A stretch of DNA of 64,000 nt from Golubevia sp. BC0850 (GCA_012976225.1 JAAVVG010000004.1:930001-994000); one strand, 5' to 3'; shown: positions 21,141 to 33,781, numbered from the stretch's first letter. Translations and numbers: made by a program. The notes: generated by a model from the sequence alone, not told the origin.

Positions 21141-24100
21141 ATGGCTGATTCAGGAAACATCAAGGTAGTCGGTAAGTCGGAGTAAAGGAGGGCAGCAGAG
21201 CGAGCTCAGAGCGCAAGCCCATCAGCTCCTTTTCACTGGCCTCCATCAGCTCACCTTCTCTCGTTTCAATCCTTTGTCCAGTACGATGTCGACCTATGAA
21301 CTCTAGAGAGAAAGCGAGAGGTGCTTCTTACTTGATCGAAGTGAATGGAGATCACCAATTGGTCCTACTCCCTCCTCCTTCAGACACAAAGGATACAACC
21401 CAGCAGAATGCAAAGGCCACAGTCAAGAAAGCGATGCCTTTCAGCTTCGATAGATCTTATGATGAGAATACTGAACAGAAGACCCTGTTTGAATATGTGG
21501 GAAGAGATCTATTGCAGCATGCTTTCAATGGATTCAACACTGTGAGTTTCAAAGGACAAGGTTGCTGCTCGGGGCAGGGACGGAGAGAGAGCATGGGAGG
21601 CAGTTTGAAGGGAGTAGCCAATTTCTCAATTAGGCTGAGCTTGTAAAGGGAAGAGAAGGGCGACGTAGGGAGAAGAAAGCTCCTCGAAAGAGAGCTGCAG
21701 CCCCCAGATTCTTCCGATTAGTGGCAGTTGGGTATTATCTCCCAACCTCCTGGCTTAGACTGACGCTCCTTACTCCTTGCTCTTTATCGATCTTTTAGTG
21801 TGTCTTCGCTTAGTGAGTACACTTCTGACGAGCGAGTCAAACCAGCTGTATGCCATCTAACCATCTCTCTTATCTCTGTCCCATCTCTCTCCCAGCGGTC
21901 AAACCGGATCTGGTAAATCCCATTCGATGGTAGGATATGCCGAAGCAAAAGGTCTCATCCCTCTAACCTGTTCTCAACTATTCGACGACATCGACTCCAA
22001 AGTCCAGGCAGATCCAAATCTACGAATCTCAGTAGAAGTGTCTTACATCGAAATCTACAATGAGAAAGTCCGAGATTTATTGAATCCAAAGAACAAAGGG
22101 AACTTAAAAGTCAGAGAGCATCCAAGTTTAGGACCTTACGTTGAAGATCTGAGTAAATTGGTGGTACCGAATTTCAGCGAGTTAATGGATTTGATGGACG
22201 AGGGAAACAAGGTGAGTTTCTGCTTTGAACAGGATCCTAAGAATGATGTTGAATCCCGAGTAGGCTGATTGATTTCTTCGCTAATTCCTCTCTTGTTGGA
22301 CTAATAGGCAAGAACAGTAGCTTCCACGAACATGAACGAGACGTCTTCTCGTTCTCATGCTGTCTTCACTCTGATTCTGAGTCAGAAGCGACTGGATGTG
22401 GAAACCAAATTAGAGACTGAGAAGGTTTCTAGGATCAGGTTAGTGAAGTGAAGCAGCTTAGAAAGAAGTCACAAGCTACGATTGACATCCAAAAACTCTC
22501 ACCTCTCTCATGTTCCTCTTTCAGTTTGGTAGATCTCGCTGGTTCTGAACGAGCCAACTCAACAGGAGCCACTGGTGCTCGTCTCAAAGAAGGAGCCAAC
22601 ATCAATCGATCTCTCACGACTTTAGGGAAGGTCATCGCAGCTCTAGCCTCAGCAAGTATGCAACCAGCTAAATCCAAGAAGAAGGAAGCTCTGGAAAACT
22701 TCGTTCCTTACAGAGATTCAACTCTAACTTGGCTGCTCAAGGATTCGTTAGGAGGAAACTCCAAGACTGCTATGATAGCGGCCATTTCACCTGCAGATTA
22801 CGAAGAAACCCTTTCTACTTTGAGATATGCGGATCAAGCAAAGAAGATCAAGAACAAGGCTGTTGTCAATGAAGACCCTAACGCTAAGCTTATCAGAGAA
22901 CTCAAGGAAGAACTCGAAACTTTGAGAAACAGAGTTTCAGGTGGCGGTGGACTCGATGCCGGAGAAGGAACTTGGGATCCAGACGTTCCGCCTGAGAAAC
23001 AGATGGTCAGGTACAAGACCAAGACTGGAGAAATCAAGACTGTTACTAAAGCTGAACTCCAAGATCAATTGGAACAATCTGAAAAGATCATGTCTTCCTT
23101 GAACGAAAGTTGGGAGGAGAAATTGGAGAAGACTCAAGAAATTCAAAGGGAAAGAGAGAAAGCTTTGGAAGAGCTGGGAATCTCTGTCGATAAGGGCAAT
23201 GTGGGAGTCCATACTCCCAAGAAGCTACCTCATTTAGTCAACTTGAATGAGGATCCCCTTATGTCGGAATGTTTGATTTATCAGCTTAAGGATGGAAAGA
23301 CGTTAGTTGGAAACCTAGAAACTGATAAGGAAGCTCAGATTAGATTGTCTGGTGAGAACATATTACCCGAGCATTGTTTCTTTGAGAATTTAGACGGAGT
23401 TGTCACTCTGAATAGTGTTATTCAAGATTCGATGACAATGGTCAATGGTAAGAGAGTCAAAGTCGGTGAACCTAGAAGACTCAGGTCAGGTTACAGAGTT
23501 ATCTTAGGTGACTTTCATGTTTTCAGATTTAATAACCCTGAAGAAGTTAGAAAAGCTAGAGAAAAGGTGAAGAGCACGTTAGCTCTATCAACAGGAGAAG
23601 ATGACAACGAGACTCTCGAGGGAAACACGGATTCTCCTAGACCTGGAAGCACAAGACCTGATTCGCCGGTCTCGGAAGAAGGTGAAGGTATGGACTGGAT
23701 TCACGCAAGACGAGAAGCTGCTCTGGCTAGGTTAAGCGGTAAAGATGTAGATTTTGATAAGCTGAACGAGAATGATTTGGACAAACTTTTCGAAGACATC
23801 TCTAGAGCTAGGATCAAGAAATCTGGTGGAAATCCTAACAGCAATCGACCTGAAAGTAGGATGAGCTTCTTCGACGACGGAGCTTCTGAAAGCGCCGGAT
23901 CAAATGTCAATCGACCTTTCTCTCTCAGTGCTTATACTGATGACACTTCTGTGGATCCTTGGCATGGAAGTGAACCTGGTTCGATCAAGACTAACGGAGT
24001 ATCCACAAACTCTTCCAACATTTCCTCGATGTCTGCCGAAGCTGCTAAGGAAACTCAAGATCTGAAACTCAAGGTCAAAGAATACGAAGAGAAAATCATG

Positions 24101-26998
24101 GCAATCAACTTAGCCAAGCAAGAGGAGGTCGTGGATTACAGTGATGAGCAGAAGCGGTTAATTCGATTAGTTTTAGAGAGATGGAGAAAGGAGAGAAATG
24201 TCACGATGGCGGAGAAGATTTTGTCAAATGCTGTTCTATTGAAAGAAGCCAACGTCTTATCGAAACAACTAGGGAAGAAGGCGGTTTATCAATTCGTCAT
24301 TATCGACCACACCAATTCTCTAGAGTCAAATCCAACTTCTTCAATTGACGTTCAGACGATAGCAGGGCTAGGAGCTTCAGAGTTAGATGACGATGGCGAT
24401 TTCGATTTGAACAAAGCAATCAAACCTTTTGTTGCAGTTAGAGTTCTAGATCACTCGAGAAATTCTATCCACATTTGGTCAGTCAGCAAGTTGGAACAAA
24501 GGTTAAACAAGATGAGGAATCTCTATACTTTCATCGACAGACCTGAATACTCGAGACATTTCGATTGGGCGGATCCTTTCTACGAATCTGCCAACAACGA
24601 AGATGAAGCCTCAACATCAAAGGTTACTCCCTTCTCTTTCGTTGGTTCCGCCGTCGTACCTTTGAAACCTCTAGCAAGGAAGATTTCAGCTAAATATCAG
24701 AAGGTCGAAATCAAATCTAGGGACACCAATCAAGTCATCTCAACCTGCAACGTCGAGGTCAAGTTCATTAGTATCTCCGCTTCGCCTATGGGCGCTAAAC
24801 AGCTGAACGGAAAGTCAAAAGCTCTCAATGGTAGTGGAACTGGAACACCCTCAAGGAATGGAGCTCTGTCACCTACAGGTTCGGATTCTAGAGCTAGTAG
24901 CATCCAAGAGATTCAATCGATAGATCTAGACGACGATATACCTTCAGGACACAAGCTTGGGATTCAATTTTGTGTTGATTCGGTCAAAGGATTACACGCA
25001 AAAGATTTCTCAAGTGTCCATCTTCAAACCAGGTTAAGTTCTTTCACCGGTCCATCTGTCACCTCCGACGATGTTTATCTCAGTACCCCGATAGACATTA
25101 ACGAGAAACAGGATAGTGGGGATGAGCTGAAGTTAAGGAAGACTATCTCTTTCGTTCTAAATCCTGAGATCTCGGAGTATATCAGAGACGGGAACTTCAT
25201 CGTCGAGTTGTTTGCCAGGGCTACAAGTTCTTATCTCGAAGGTCTGGAGAAGTTCGACTCAGAGAAGGAAACAGGAGGAGCCGACAAGAACGAGCCGGAG
25301 CCTTCCTCTTCTTCGAGACCAAGTCTTTCACATTCAAGAACCGGATCTTCTTCAGCAATCTCACTAGCACCTTCAACGAGTCGAGTTTCAGAGAAAGAAA
25401 TGGTCTCATCAGAGTCTCATGATATCTTAGTATCTGTTTCGATCTGCGAGCTCAATGCTGCTGGAGAATACGAACCTGTTCAAGTGAAAGCTACTTCATC
25501 ACTAGATCCAGGTTGCTTCTTCTTACGTCAGGGCTTACAGAGAAAAATTGTCATCAAAATGTCTCACGACTCAGGTCGACAATTCGTCCTCAAGAAGATC
25601 TCAAAGCTTGAATTAGGAGAAGTCAGACTGCTAGACTCTAAAGGAAGAATTCACGTCTCGACAATCGAAGACCCTCTAGTTCTGAAGACTCCAGTCAAGC
25701 AACAATCAGTCGATTTCGAACCGAATGGCTTCTCAGAGCTAAATCTTTGGTCCTGGTGGGATTCATCGGTTCACGACTCAATCTTCTTGAACCGGCTCAC
25801 CTCGACTTCACAAAGAGTTCTCTTAAAGTTGAGGATTCATCTAGATTTCGAGAGAGGAGTCTCTCCCGCTATCTTCGAGATGGACATTTCGGTCTCAATC
25901 AATCCAAGAGATTCAAAACCGATCAACAAGTTCTTCTCATTCGTTGAGAACGTTTCGAATGGAAGCACGTCCAAGATCCTCAACAAGTCAAATGGTGTAT
26001 TCAATGTCAGGTTAATTCCTCCTCTAACAAAGAAAACGAAAGAGCTTTGGAGATTGGATACCGGGAAGCGGTACGTTAGAGGTGAGGAATGTATCAAGGG
26101 TTGGAAGCCTAGAGGTATCAGTCTGGTTATCGATCACAGAAAGAACGCCGAACAGATAAGAAAGAAGACTGAGGTCGAAGCGGTAAAAGTCATGTTGAAA
26201 GCTAGACCTCCGTTAAGTCTATCGAACGGAAATGGAAATGGCCATCAAGGGAATGGTAGTGACGAATGGGAAAATGAAGGCGAGAGAACTTTCAGAGACG
26301 AAAGGGTCTTGCAGAACAAAGCTTTGGAGCTTTGGTTGAGAGCTGTCAGAGATTCCAAAGTGGTGAGTCTTTTTTGAGAAGTGAAAGGCTGGCCCTACTG
26401 TCGGTCGAGGTGCTGATCGCTTCTCTATATCTACCTACCCCCTCCTCTTTCTAGTCGGTTCTGGCTGAGAAAGCAGACGAGAAACGAGCTCTAGAAATCT
26501 CATCGCCGACAACGGACTCGATGCCTTTCTCTGACGCTCCACCCTCACCGAAACCTCTCGAACCTCTGGAGCCAGTGAAACTCACCGCCGAAGTCAAGCT
26601 AGTCCCTCGATCGGATGGTGCAGCCAGAAGAGGCTGGTTAGCAATGCCGATAGAAGCTTTCACAGACAGTTGGGTCAAACGATGGTTCGTTTTGCAGAGA
26701 CCTTACCTTCATGTCTTCGCGGATAAAGAGGAGATTGATGAGGTCATGGTCATGAATTTGGCTTCGGTGAGGTTGGAACACGATGAGAACATCGAGCAAA
26801 TGTTAGACGTGAGTAGACCCTTCGCATTTCTCTCGTTCGAGTCGCCTGAGTCTGACCCTCTTATCTCCTGCTTTGCTCTCTTCTCAGCGAAATAACGTCT
26901 TCTGTCTCTACACAGCGTCAAACTCCTACTTCCTTCAATCCAAAACCCCTCAAGAAATGGAGGGTTGGATGACTTCTCTCGACGCTTCTCATCGATGA
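21141..26998 (+). CDS. Kinesin-3 (Unc104/KIF1A type) motor protein
   Basis: Eight exons: 21141-21171, 21282-21541, 21799-21812, 21896-22211, 22308-22438, 22525-26362, 26455-26808, 26888-26998; 1684 residues. Motor domain: [16 protein letters not shown]-loop GQTGSGKS (about 103-110, after a 14-nt exon), switch [12 protein letters not shown], switch [34 protein letters not shown]. An FHA domain at about 485-590 follows the neck, then KIF1B-like and DUF3694-like regions, and a C-terminal PH domain (RRGWLAMP...W at about 1588-1684). This full order defines kinesin-3. Such motors move early endosomes and vesicles toward microtubule plus ends in hyphae, and the PH domain binds phosphoinositides. 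A frame beginning at 22448 starts inside the fifth intron and is not a start. Confidence 0.96.
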
Positions 26999-28926
26999 TT
27001 CCGGTCTTTCTTTCTTTCCTCTCAGTCGCATCGTCCTGTCGGTTGCATTTCGTTTTTCCACATTTCTTTTGGCTGTTGTCTTAGTAAACACCTCCTCAGT
27101 TCATCTACATCTTTAATCTTTGGGACTTACTTCCTTGTCACTCGAGTTGAACTCCACTTTCTCTCGTCCTTTTCTCTAGTTGCAATCCGCCTGTCTTTAC
27201 TGTTAGTTACCCTCCTTCTTCCCTTTGCAACTCTGAACAACATTCTTGCGAGTCTCGCGAAAAATCTGAAAATGCTTCATTCAATGATTGAATATTGAAT
27301 TCTAGCGCTCTCTGGTCTCTTCTCTTCAAGAAAACTACGTCTAGAAGACATCCTCTTGAACTCACCAAGGAGCTTTCTTGTTTTTCTTTTTTCTTTTTTC
27401 TGCGTCTCGGAGCGATTGAAAGAGGGCATCAGATGCATCTATTATGCCAGCCCAAAATCTCAGAGACACGTCGATAAAGTGGAAGAGACGTTTTGAGGAG
27501 GAAGCTCGCGGAACCTTGTCTAAACGTAAACAGAAAGGTGGAGAGATGGAAGTCAGCGTAGTATCCATTGATTATGAGTGATTACTTTGTAGAAAAATTT
27601 TGGTACGTGATTGAACAGATAGACGAAGGTTCGGCATAACTCAAAAAGAATGTGAATGAATGAACGAATCCCAACTTCTTGGATCTTATCCCCCAAGCAT
27701 CTGATTGCTTGAGTCTCACGTTCACCCAGAATCTCCCTGTCCAAAGAACTAATTCATCAGTCAGAACCTAGCTCATCCCAAGGGGCTTTATCTGAGAGAT
27801 GAGTCTTTGGATCGAGTCGATGGACTAGGTTGGATATGGTGACACGGTCATTGAAGGGAGACTCTATAAACGATATAGATGGAAACCAGGTAGAGTGCGA
27901 TCAGAAGTCGTTGGAAAGGATGTGAAAGTAGTTTGGCGATTGGGATGTTGTGGGTGGAAGGAAGAGGAAAAAAAACGATAAGAAAAGCCATGCTCTCGAT
28001 GCCTAAGATTTTCTCTCCAAATACTCAAGAGGTTCGAAAAATGGAATTTTCAACTCAAATCGGTTATTTGCATCCTCTGGCTTTCACACTTCGACAAACG
28101 TTCAGTGCTCCTTTATGAACTTGACTTTCACCAACGCAGATGTTCAACATATTGCTCAAACAGTCTGGAGACGAAGGCTTCGAAGTTGAACCTGATCTGT
28201 TAAAGAGTGTGAAAACATACATTCGTGAGAAGGAAAAGCTTTCTAATAACAAGCAAAGCCTAGACCAGCACCACTTCCAATCTCTCTTCACACCTTAGCT
28301 TCAACAGCTTCGTAGGTTTGACCGATTCAGGACTTCATTCCCTCCTCTGTATTTCCGATTTCTGTCTTGAACCATCAGCCCTTGAGCAATTGACTCTTCA
28401 AAAGTTTCTGGCATCGCGATGTCTGTGGCGTCCTGAAACAAGGCTATTAGCTCAGGGATAAGGAAAGCAAGCCTTTTGATTTCATTTCGACCGTTCTTCA
28501 GACATGGGATCCAGAGATCTTGAGGTCAGCAGACAGCAGACAGGAGGCAGATTCTTTTTGATGAGCAAGTATTTACGGTAAATGTATCTTGGAATTGAAG
28601 GATTGAAAGAAAAGTCTAGAATGCTCTCGTTGCCAGGGGAGTTTGGGGAAGGGATTAAAGAAAGCCGCTCAGGGGTGGTGAAAAGAAGCACTCAACTATC
28701 AAAAGTTCATGAGCTTGAAGACAGCAGAAAAGCTCCAGCAGTGATAAAAGCAGAGCACTAGAGGAAACGTAAGAAACAAGAATGGTTGAAGTCTCCGTCC
28801 TTCACCAAGGATACAAAGAGCTGAAAGAAAGTGGAATGGATCAGAAGGGTCCAAGATAAAGGTCACTCTCTGTGATCGATTTCCTTTGAGAAAGGTCTTC
28901 CTTGTCTTGAAATGTCCTCTCGCTCC
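26999..28926. other. Long intergenic stretch, mostly empty
   Basis: 3' flank of the kinesin gene up to the end of the next F-box-like relic. One coding-looking short frame is listed separately at 28140-28298. No other support for genes. Confidence 0.45.
28140..28298 (+). other. Short coding-like frame of unknown identity
   Basis: ATG to TAG, 52 codons, with protein-like composition (MFNILLKQSGDEGFEVEPDL, then a Lys/Glu-rich helix KTYIREKEKL). The ATG follows a CAG, so this may be the last exon of a gene whose other exons I cannot find, or a relic. No family recognised. Confidence 0.2.
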
Positions 28927-30410
28927 TTACTCACTCAAATCTCCAGCTTTCAACTTTTTCCAAAGAACTTTCCCACTCTTAATGACTTCCGTTTCTTCAA
29001 GCGCTTTCCTCTTATCCTTCCAAAGTGTTAAATCTGTTGGAGCATCTGGGGACCACTGCGTCGAATGGAGACGCTGGCACTGCGACAACTCTCAGGTTGT
29101 GGAAAGAGGTCGATGGGATGACAACTGCCAGCATATCTTCTTCTGTGAGCTTGAATTTAAGGACTCCCTGGTTCACGTAGCTAAAGCAGAAGGGCACATG
29201 AAGGATTTCTACATTTGATGGCAGTTTTACATTAGATACGATTAGAGTGTTCAAAGCAGTGTAATCCAACGACCAAATTCTTAACTTTTCGAAGCGGGAA
29301 AAGAAATTTTAATCATAACGAGCGAACTTAATTCCAAGCAGACGCAGATGCTTGATCGTACCCAGGCTGAGTTGCAGACTTGACAAGCAGTTTGTGTATA
29401 CTTCTGTTTCATCACCGATCCTGTCTTTGATAGTGTTAGACGGACAGCTAAGCTCTCATGAAGATAAGCGTTTTCTAACCTGAAGCAAATTCCAGACCGA
29501 CTCCGTCTTCTCATTCCCTCCAATCCAATCTTTACTCTGTTCCCCGGGCGTACCCCACCAAGTCTTGTTGTTCGACTGATCATAAACAAGCTCGACCCTT
29601 AAAGCTAGTTGAGTAACGTTGGATAAGCCTTTGAAGGTAGATTTGAATTCTGACAGAAAATTAAAGTCTTCGTGGGTGCTCATGGTAAAAGCGAAAGCGG
29701 CCTTACGAAGAGTTGGGCAGTGAACCATAATCCAGACAACGCTTCTAGCTAACAATGAAGTAGAGGGAAGACCATCTGTTAATGGAATGTAGATTCTCTT
29801 GAGGGAGTTCGTGAAGAACGGAAGCGGGATCGAATTTCCATCTACTCTTTGTTGAAGTTGAGGCATGAGGTTTGGATCCATTATTATGAGAGATTGAAGA
29901 TTGAAGAGACTTGCAAGAACTGCGTGGTTCACGACTTGGATACCGTCCTCGAAGCGAGCCTGAGTACCCGCTCTTGCTGGAAGGCTCGAGAACGGGAGGA
30001 ATTTTGGACCAGCTGCCTGGAGCAGGTCGTCATTAAGTACGAGGTAACAGTAGATTGGAATAGTAGGTAGTGACACGGTGACGTTGGTTAGAAGGTTGCG
30101 TTGCCAGATCGGATGAGTTTTGGTGCAAAGTAGAGGGACGCTCCTGAGAGTAGAGTCTCTTAATCTGAGTAGAGATGAAGAAGGTGAGAGATTGAACTTC
30201 CAGGTCATCATTCTCATCGACCCAGATTGCGAATCCTGATTCCACTCACCTTCTCATCGCCAATCTCTCCTCTTGGGTTCCACTCATCCTGACCCAACTT
30301 CTGACATGCTTCGCGATCACCATTGCAACGTCTTCTGGAATGGTGTCCAGGTTTGGTGGGGCCTTGATTTCCGTCTTCGCTTGGTCGACTTGTTTAAGAA
30401 CCTCTCAAAC
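28927..30410 (-). pseudogene. F-box-like family relic, nearly full length
   Basis: Minus-strand copy. Exon 1 (about 30410-30252) carries LDTIPEDVAMVIAKHVRSW and ends in a GTGAGT donor as in the copy at 10 kb. Exon 2 starts near 30170 with LRDSTLRSVPLLCTKTHPIW and continues through LQSLIIMDPNLMPQLQ, HCPTLRKAAFAF and WGTPGEQSKDW. The frame then meets a stop after RKRLSS, resumes as DRIGDETEVYTNCLSSLQLS, meets another stop, resumes at KLRIWSLDYTALNTL, and shifts frame once more near 29050 before the conserved end (ALEETEVIKSGKV..., stop at 28927). At least two in-frame stops and one frameshift make it dead. Confidence 0.8.
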
Positions 30411-30781
30411 ACGAGCCCCTTCCTCATAATCCGTCTCTTTCCTCCGCAACATCCTCTCTTTTGATTCAAAGCTTTAAGAAGAGCATCTAAAGAACTAGTC
30501 TAGAAATCAAGTATCAGGCTCATGAGGGGCTGGCGTCGATGGAAAGCAAGCCTCCCTATTAAAAAGTGGAAAAGGCGAGTCTCCAAATTGACCCTTCAAA
30601 CGGTTCCAAACACCAGAATTCAAAGATCTATAAGAATGTGCAGTGTTTATGCTGAAAGGTACAAGGCAGTATAGCATTCTCTGCAAGAGAGAATAGAAAA
30701 TGAAATCCCACCTCTCTTCCCTTCCAACCCTCCTTGAATCCTTCCCCTTTCCAAACTCTATCCAACCTCCAATGTCCCTCG
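30411..30781. other. Intergenic, no gene seen
   Basis: Between the upstream edge of the F-box-like relic and the 3' end of the MRP51-like gene. Nothing recognised. Confidence 0.5.
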
Positions 30782-32608
30782 TTAAGATGAAAGTTTGCCC
30801 ACCATTTTGTGCAAATCTTTCTGTTGCCTTTGATGTTCTTTCTCGGCTCTCTCAACACTTTTAATCGAAGCTGTACTATTCCTATCAAGTTTCACTTTTG
30901 TTTCTGCACGAGAATAAGGGAAGGTCCCTTTGCTAGCATTAACCTGTCCAGCAACTGATCTCCTGCTTTGATTCCTATTGTTTGCGAAACCAGGGGTAGA
31001 TCGAGAATCATAGTCAATTTTAAGATTAACAGGGATACCAGATCTTTTAAAACTCTCAGAAGTCTTTACACCATCATTCAATGAAATCCAAACTTTGTTT
31101 CCAACGACAGTAGAATTCTTTGGATGTTTAGCATTGTCAGCTAAGAAACTCGAATAGACTTGAGATTTGATGCGATTGGGTAAATTGAGACCAGAGATAG
31201 GTTCAGTGGAATTTGGATTGTAAGGAAGCCCATCTAAAATCGAAGCCATAGAAGAAGGAAGATCGTTTCTCTCTAAACGACTTTCACTGAACCTGAATTG
31301 TCCGATGGCTTGATCTGAATTCCCTTGTTGCCAATCAACGTTTTGTACACCTTCTCTAGCCATGTTTGGGACTTCTACGATTCTACCGGCGATTCCCACT
31401 GCGTATCTACCACCCGATCTTTTCTGGTTGTCGCTTGGATTTTCTCTGGTGTTGATGGCATTGAAAGATCTACCTTTGACAAGTTCGGCTAAACGAGAAG
31501 TGTAAATCTTATCTGGATTAGAGTATTGTAAACCTGAAGTTTGATGATGAGTACTTGAAGACGTTCCGGTCAAAGAACCGGTAGGTAACAAAGTTGAAGT
31601 AGGCTCAGCGTTGGAAGTTAAGATCGAATCACGTAAATAATTTGAGGAGGAATGAGTTGAAATCTTTCTTGCTGAATCCCATAAATCGACCTCTGAAGTC
31701 GGACCTAGCAATTCCATATCGGTGGTTCCAGCTCGCTTGAAGAACTCAACATCTGGGATTTCAGAAGATGAAGAGAATTGAGCCAAGTAGATAGCATCTT
31801 CCGAAGGAGTGGAACCAGTCTCTTTTGCCTCTCTAATGGCCTGTAAAGAGCTCTGATAAACCTTGTTCTTGTAAGTGTTCAACTTCTTCTTCCTCTCTGC
31901 CTGTTCAGCCTGTTCCAATTGAGATCTATAACTTCCTTTTGTTGATTTGGATTGTTGAACTTGTTGTGCACCTTCCCCTTCCACCTTCAAACCATGTTCA
32001 CCTCTTCTAATCCCTTCCAACCAATTCTCAAACTGTTTCTCACTCATTGAATTGTAATCTGGAAACAGATTAGGTTGATAACTGAATTCCTTTTCTCCTC
32101 CCACACCCAACCAATCCTTCTTAGTTCCTTTAACATCTCTCAAATCACCATTTTGAGAATAAAGATAACCATAACCGAATCTAGAAGAATTCCTCTTTGA
32201 TTCCAATCTCTTTGAATCCTTTTCAGTCTCATTCTTTGATGGTAAATTCTCAATTGGTAAGGGTTTAAAAGAATGTTTATCAAAGATACTTCTTGGAAGT
32301 GGTGACTTGAAATTTGAGGAAGTAGAGATTCTAATTGGTAATTCTTGAGATCTCTTGTGTAATCTTGGAAGTGATTCTGAATTTGACCAAGGAGTATGCC
32401 CTGAAGTTGATTCTAAAGTGTGCAATTGTAAGTAACGTAACCTTTTAGTCGAAGAAGTTAATGGTGGAATTGGTTTAGAGAATCCCCAATCACCTCTTGA
32501 TGAGAATCCTGAAGGGCAAGTGTAAACTTGATTGATCTTTGGATCAAAGGTGGAAATCTTCGTTTGACTAAGTAGTCGTGATAGTGAAGACGAAGAAGAA
32601 GATGGCAT
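30782..32608 (-). CDS. Mitochondrial small-subunit ribosomal protein, Mrp51-like
   Basis: A single uninterrupted exon of 608 codons, rare in this window. The N-terminus has the family block SSRGDWGFSKPIPPLTSSTK followed by LRYLQLHTLES. The middle has KRSGGRYAVGIAGRIVEVP, another block found in fungal Mrp51 proteins. The rest is Ser/Asn/Gln-rich linker with a basic C-terminus (VERAEKEHQRQQKDLHKMV). Mrp51 belongs to the mitochondrial 37S subunit and in yeast is tied to translation of COX2 and COX3 leaders. The protein is long for the family (yeast is about 340 residues) because of low-complexity linkers. It diverges from the MoaE gene with 316 bp between starts. Confidence 0.7.
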   Translation of the reverse strand: MPSSSSSSLSRLLSQTKISTFDPKINQVYTCPSGFSSRGDWGFSKPIPPLTSSTKRLRYLQLHTLESTSGHTPWSNSESLPRLHKRSQELPIRISTSSNFKSPLPRSIFDKHSFKPLPIENLPSKNETEKDSKRLESKRNSSRFGYGYLYSQNGDLRDVKGTKKDWLGVGGEKEFSYQPNLFPDYNSMSEKQFENWLEGIRRGEHGLKVEGEGAQQVQQSKSTKGSYRSQLEQAEQAERKKKLNTYKNKVYQSSLQAIREAKETGSTPSEDAIYLAQFSSSSEIPDVEFFKRAGTTDMELLGPTSEVDLWDSARKISTHSSSNYLRDSILTSNAEPTSTLLPTGSLTGTSSSTHHQTSGLQYSNPDKIYTSRLAELVKGRSFNAINTRENPSDNQKRSGGRYAVGIAGRIVEVPNMAREGVQNVDWQQGNSDQAIGQFRFSESRLERNDLPSSMASILDGLPYNPNSTEPISGLNLPNRIKSQVYSSFLADNAKHPKNSTVVGNKVWISLNDGVKTSESFKRSGIPVNLKIDYDSRSTPGFANNRNQSRRSVAGQVNASKGTFPYSRAETKVKLDRNSTASIKSVERAEKEHQRQQKDLHKMVGKLSS

Positions 32609-32924
32609 GGAGGGAGAGAAGAGGAGGAGTAGTACCAGGAAGAAGATCGAAGAAGAGTGGAAGAGGTGGTCACTACTATGATACTCTCTTGCTTTCAGCT
32701 ATCTATACTTGACGATTTGAGACTTGTAAAGACTTGCTGTTCTTTCTTTCTTCAGGTTTGCAAATGGGAATGGAAATGGAATCCTGTGCTTCTGCTGAAG
32801 TGAATGAATCGAAAGAACAGCGACTCGAACAGCGTTTTGAGATATTGACAATAACTCTCTTCTCCTCCCCCTCTCAGCCTCTTAAAATCCAAAAATTGAT
32901 TCCTTCGATCAGATCACTACAAGT

Positions 32925-33653
32925 ATGGATCAACAAGCTTCATCTCAACCCGATTCACGAACCACAACCCCCTCCGGGGATGTAGGGTCTCTCAGTTTCG
33001 AGACTCTAGACGAAGCCTCAATCTTGAGACAAATCAATCATCCTTCAGCTGGTGCATCCGTTTTATTCGTTGGAACTACAAGAGATAATTTTAAAGGTCA
33101 GTTCTCACTTTCATACAGAGAACGAGAGAGAAGATATCCCTCTTTTCTTTCCACTCGTCCTTCAAATTCAAAAGTACCCTGTTCATCCCTCTCTCTCTTC
33201 TTTTCAAATCCAACAGGAAAGAAAGTCACCCGACTAGAATATGAATCCTACACCCCTCTAGCCTTAAAAACGCTTCAGCGAATCCTTCTTCGAGCCAGAT
33301 CTTCAACTTGGCCACCTCCACCTATTCAATCCAATTTTTTTCCTTCTCCAAATCCAAGTTCCAACTCTGCTCTTCAAACAGATCCACTGGAAGAAATCAC
33401 AAAGATTATCATAGTTCATCGATTAGGAGTCGTTCCAGTTTCTGAATCATCTATCGTGGTGGCTGTTTCTAGTCCTCATCGAAGAAAGGCTTTTCAGGTA
33501 GCCGAATGGTGTCTAGAAGAAGTCAAAAAAGAAGCTCAGATTTGGAAAAAAGAAATTTATGAAGAATCTGGTGGGATTATGGGATTGTTGAAAGGGAAGG
33601 GAGAGGAAGGAGGTACTTGGAAAGCTAATTTTTTCGAGGCCATGCTACATTGA
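32925..33653 (+). CDS. Molybdopterin synthase catalytic subunit (MoaE/MOCS2B)
   Basis: Two exons, 32925-33096 and 33217-33653, 202 residues; the 120-nt intron (GTCAGT...CAG) is a multiple of three and has no stop, so the unspliced frame also stays open (242 codons). MoaE features: GASVLFVGTTRDNFKGKKV after splicing, LEYESYTPLAL, KIIIVHRLGVVPVSESSIVV, VSSPHRRKAF and a C-terminal WKKE region. With the small sulfur-carrier subunit it turns precursor Z (cPMP) into molybdopterin, needed for nitrate reductase, sulfite oxidase and xanthine dehydrogenase. The carrier subunit gene is not in this window. Convergent with HEM12, 128 bp apart. Confidence 0.93.
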   Translation: MDQQASSQPDSRTTTPSGDVGSLSFETLDEASILRQINHPSAGASVLFVGTTRDNFKGQFSLSYRERERRYPSFLSTRPSNSKVPCSSLSLFFSNPTGKKVTRLEYESYTPLALKTLQRILLRARSSTWPPPPIQSNFFPSPNPSSNSALQTDPLEEITKIIIVHRLGVVPVSESSIVVAVSSPHRRKAFQVAEWCLEEVKKEAQIWKKEIYEESGGIMGLLKGKGEEGGTWKANFFEAMLH

Positions 33654-33781
33654 TGACTGTCACTAATTCAAGTCTTGCTTAAACAGGATTCACTCGTCTG
33701 ACTATCAAGCTGATAGTGAAAGTTGGTCTCAGAGGATTTGATTGAACGTTCGAAGTCTACAAAAATAAAAATTGATCTGCG

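Noticed and set aside
22448-22524. Start of the long kinesin frame
   Set aside because: Lies in the fifth intron; spliced exon 6 begins at 22525 with the switch II motif LVDLAGSE.
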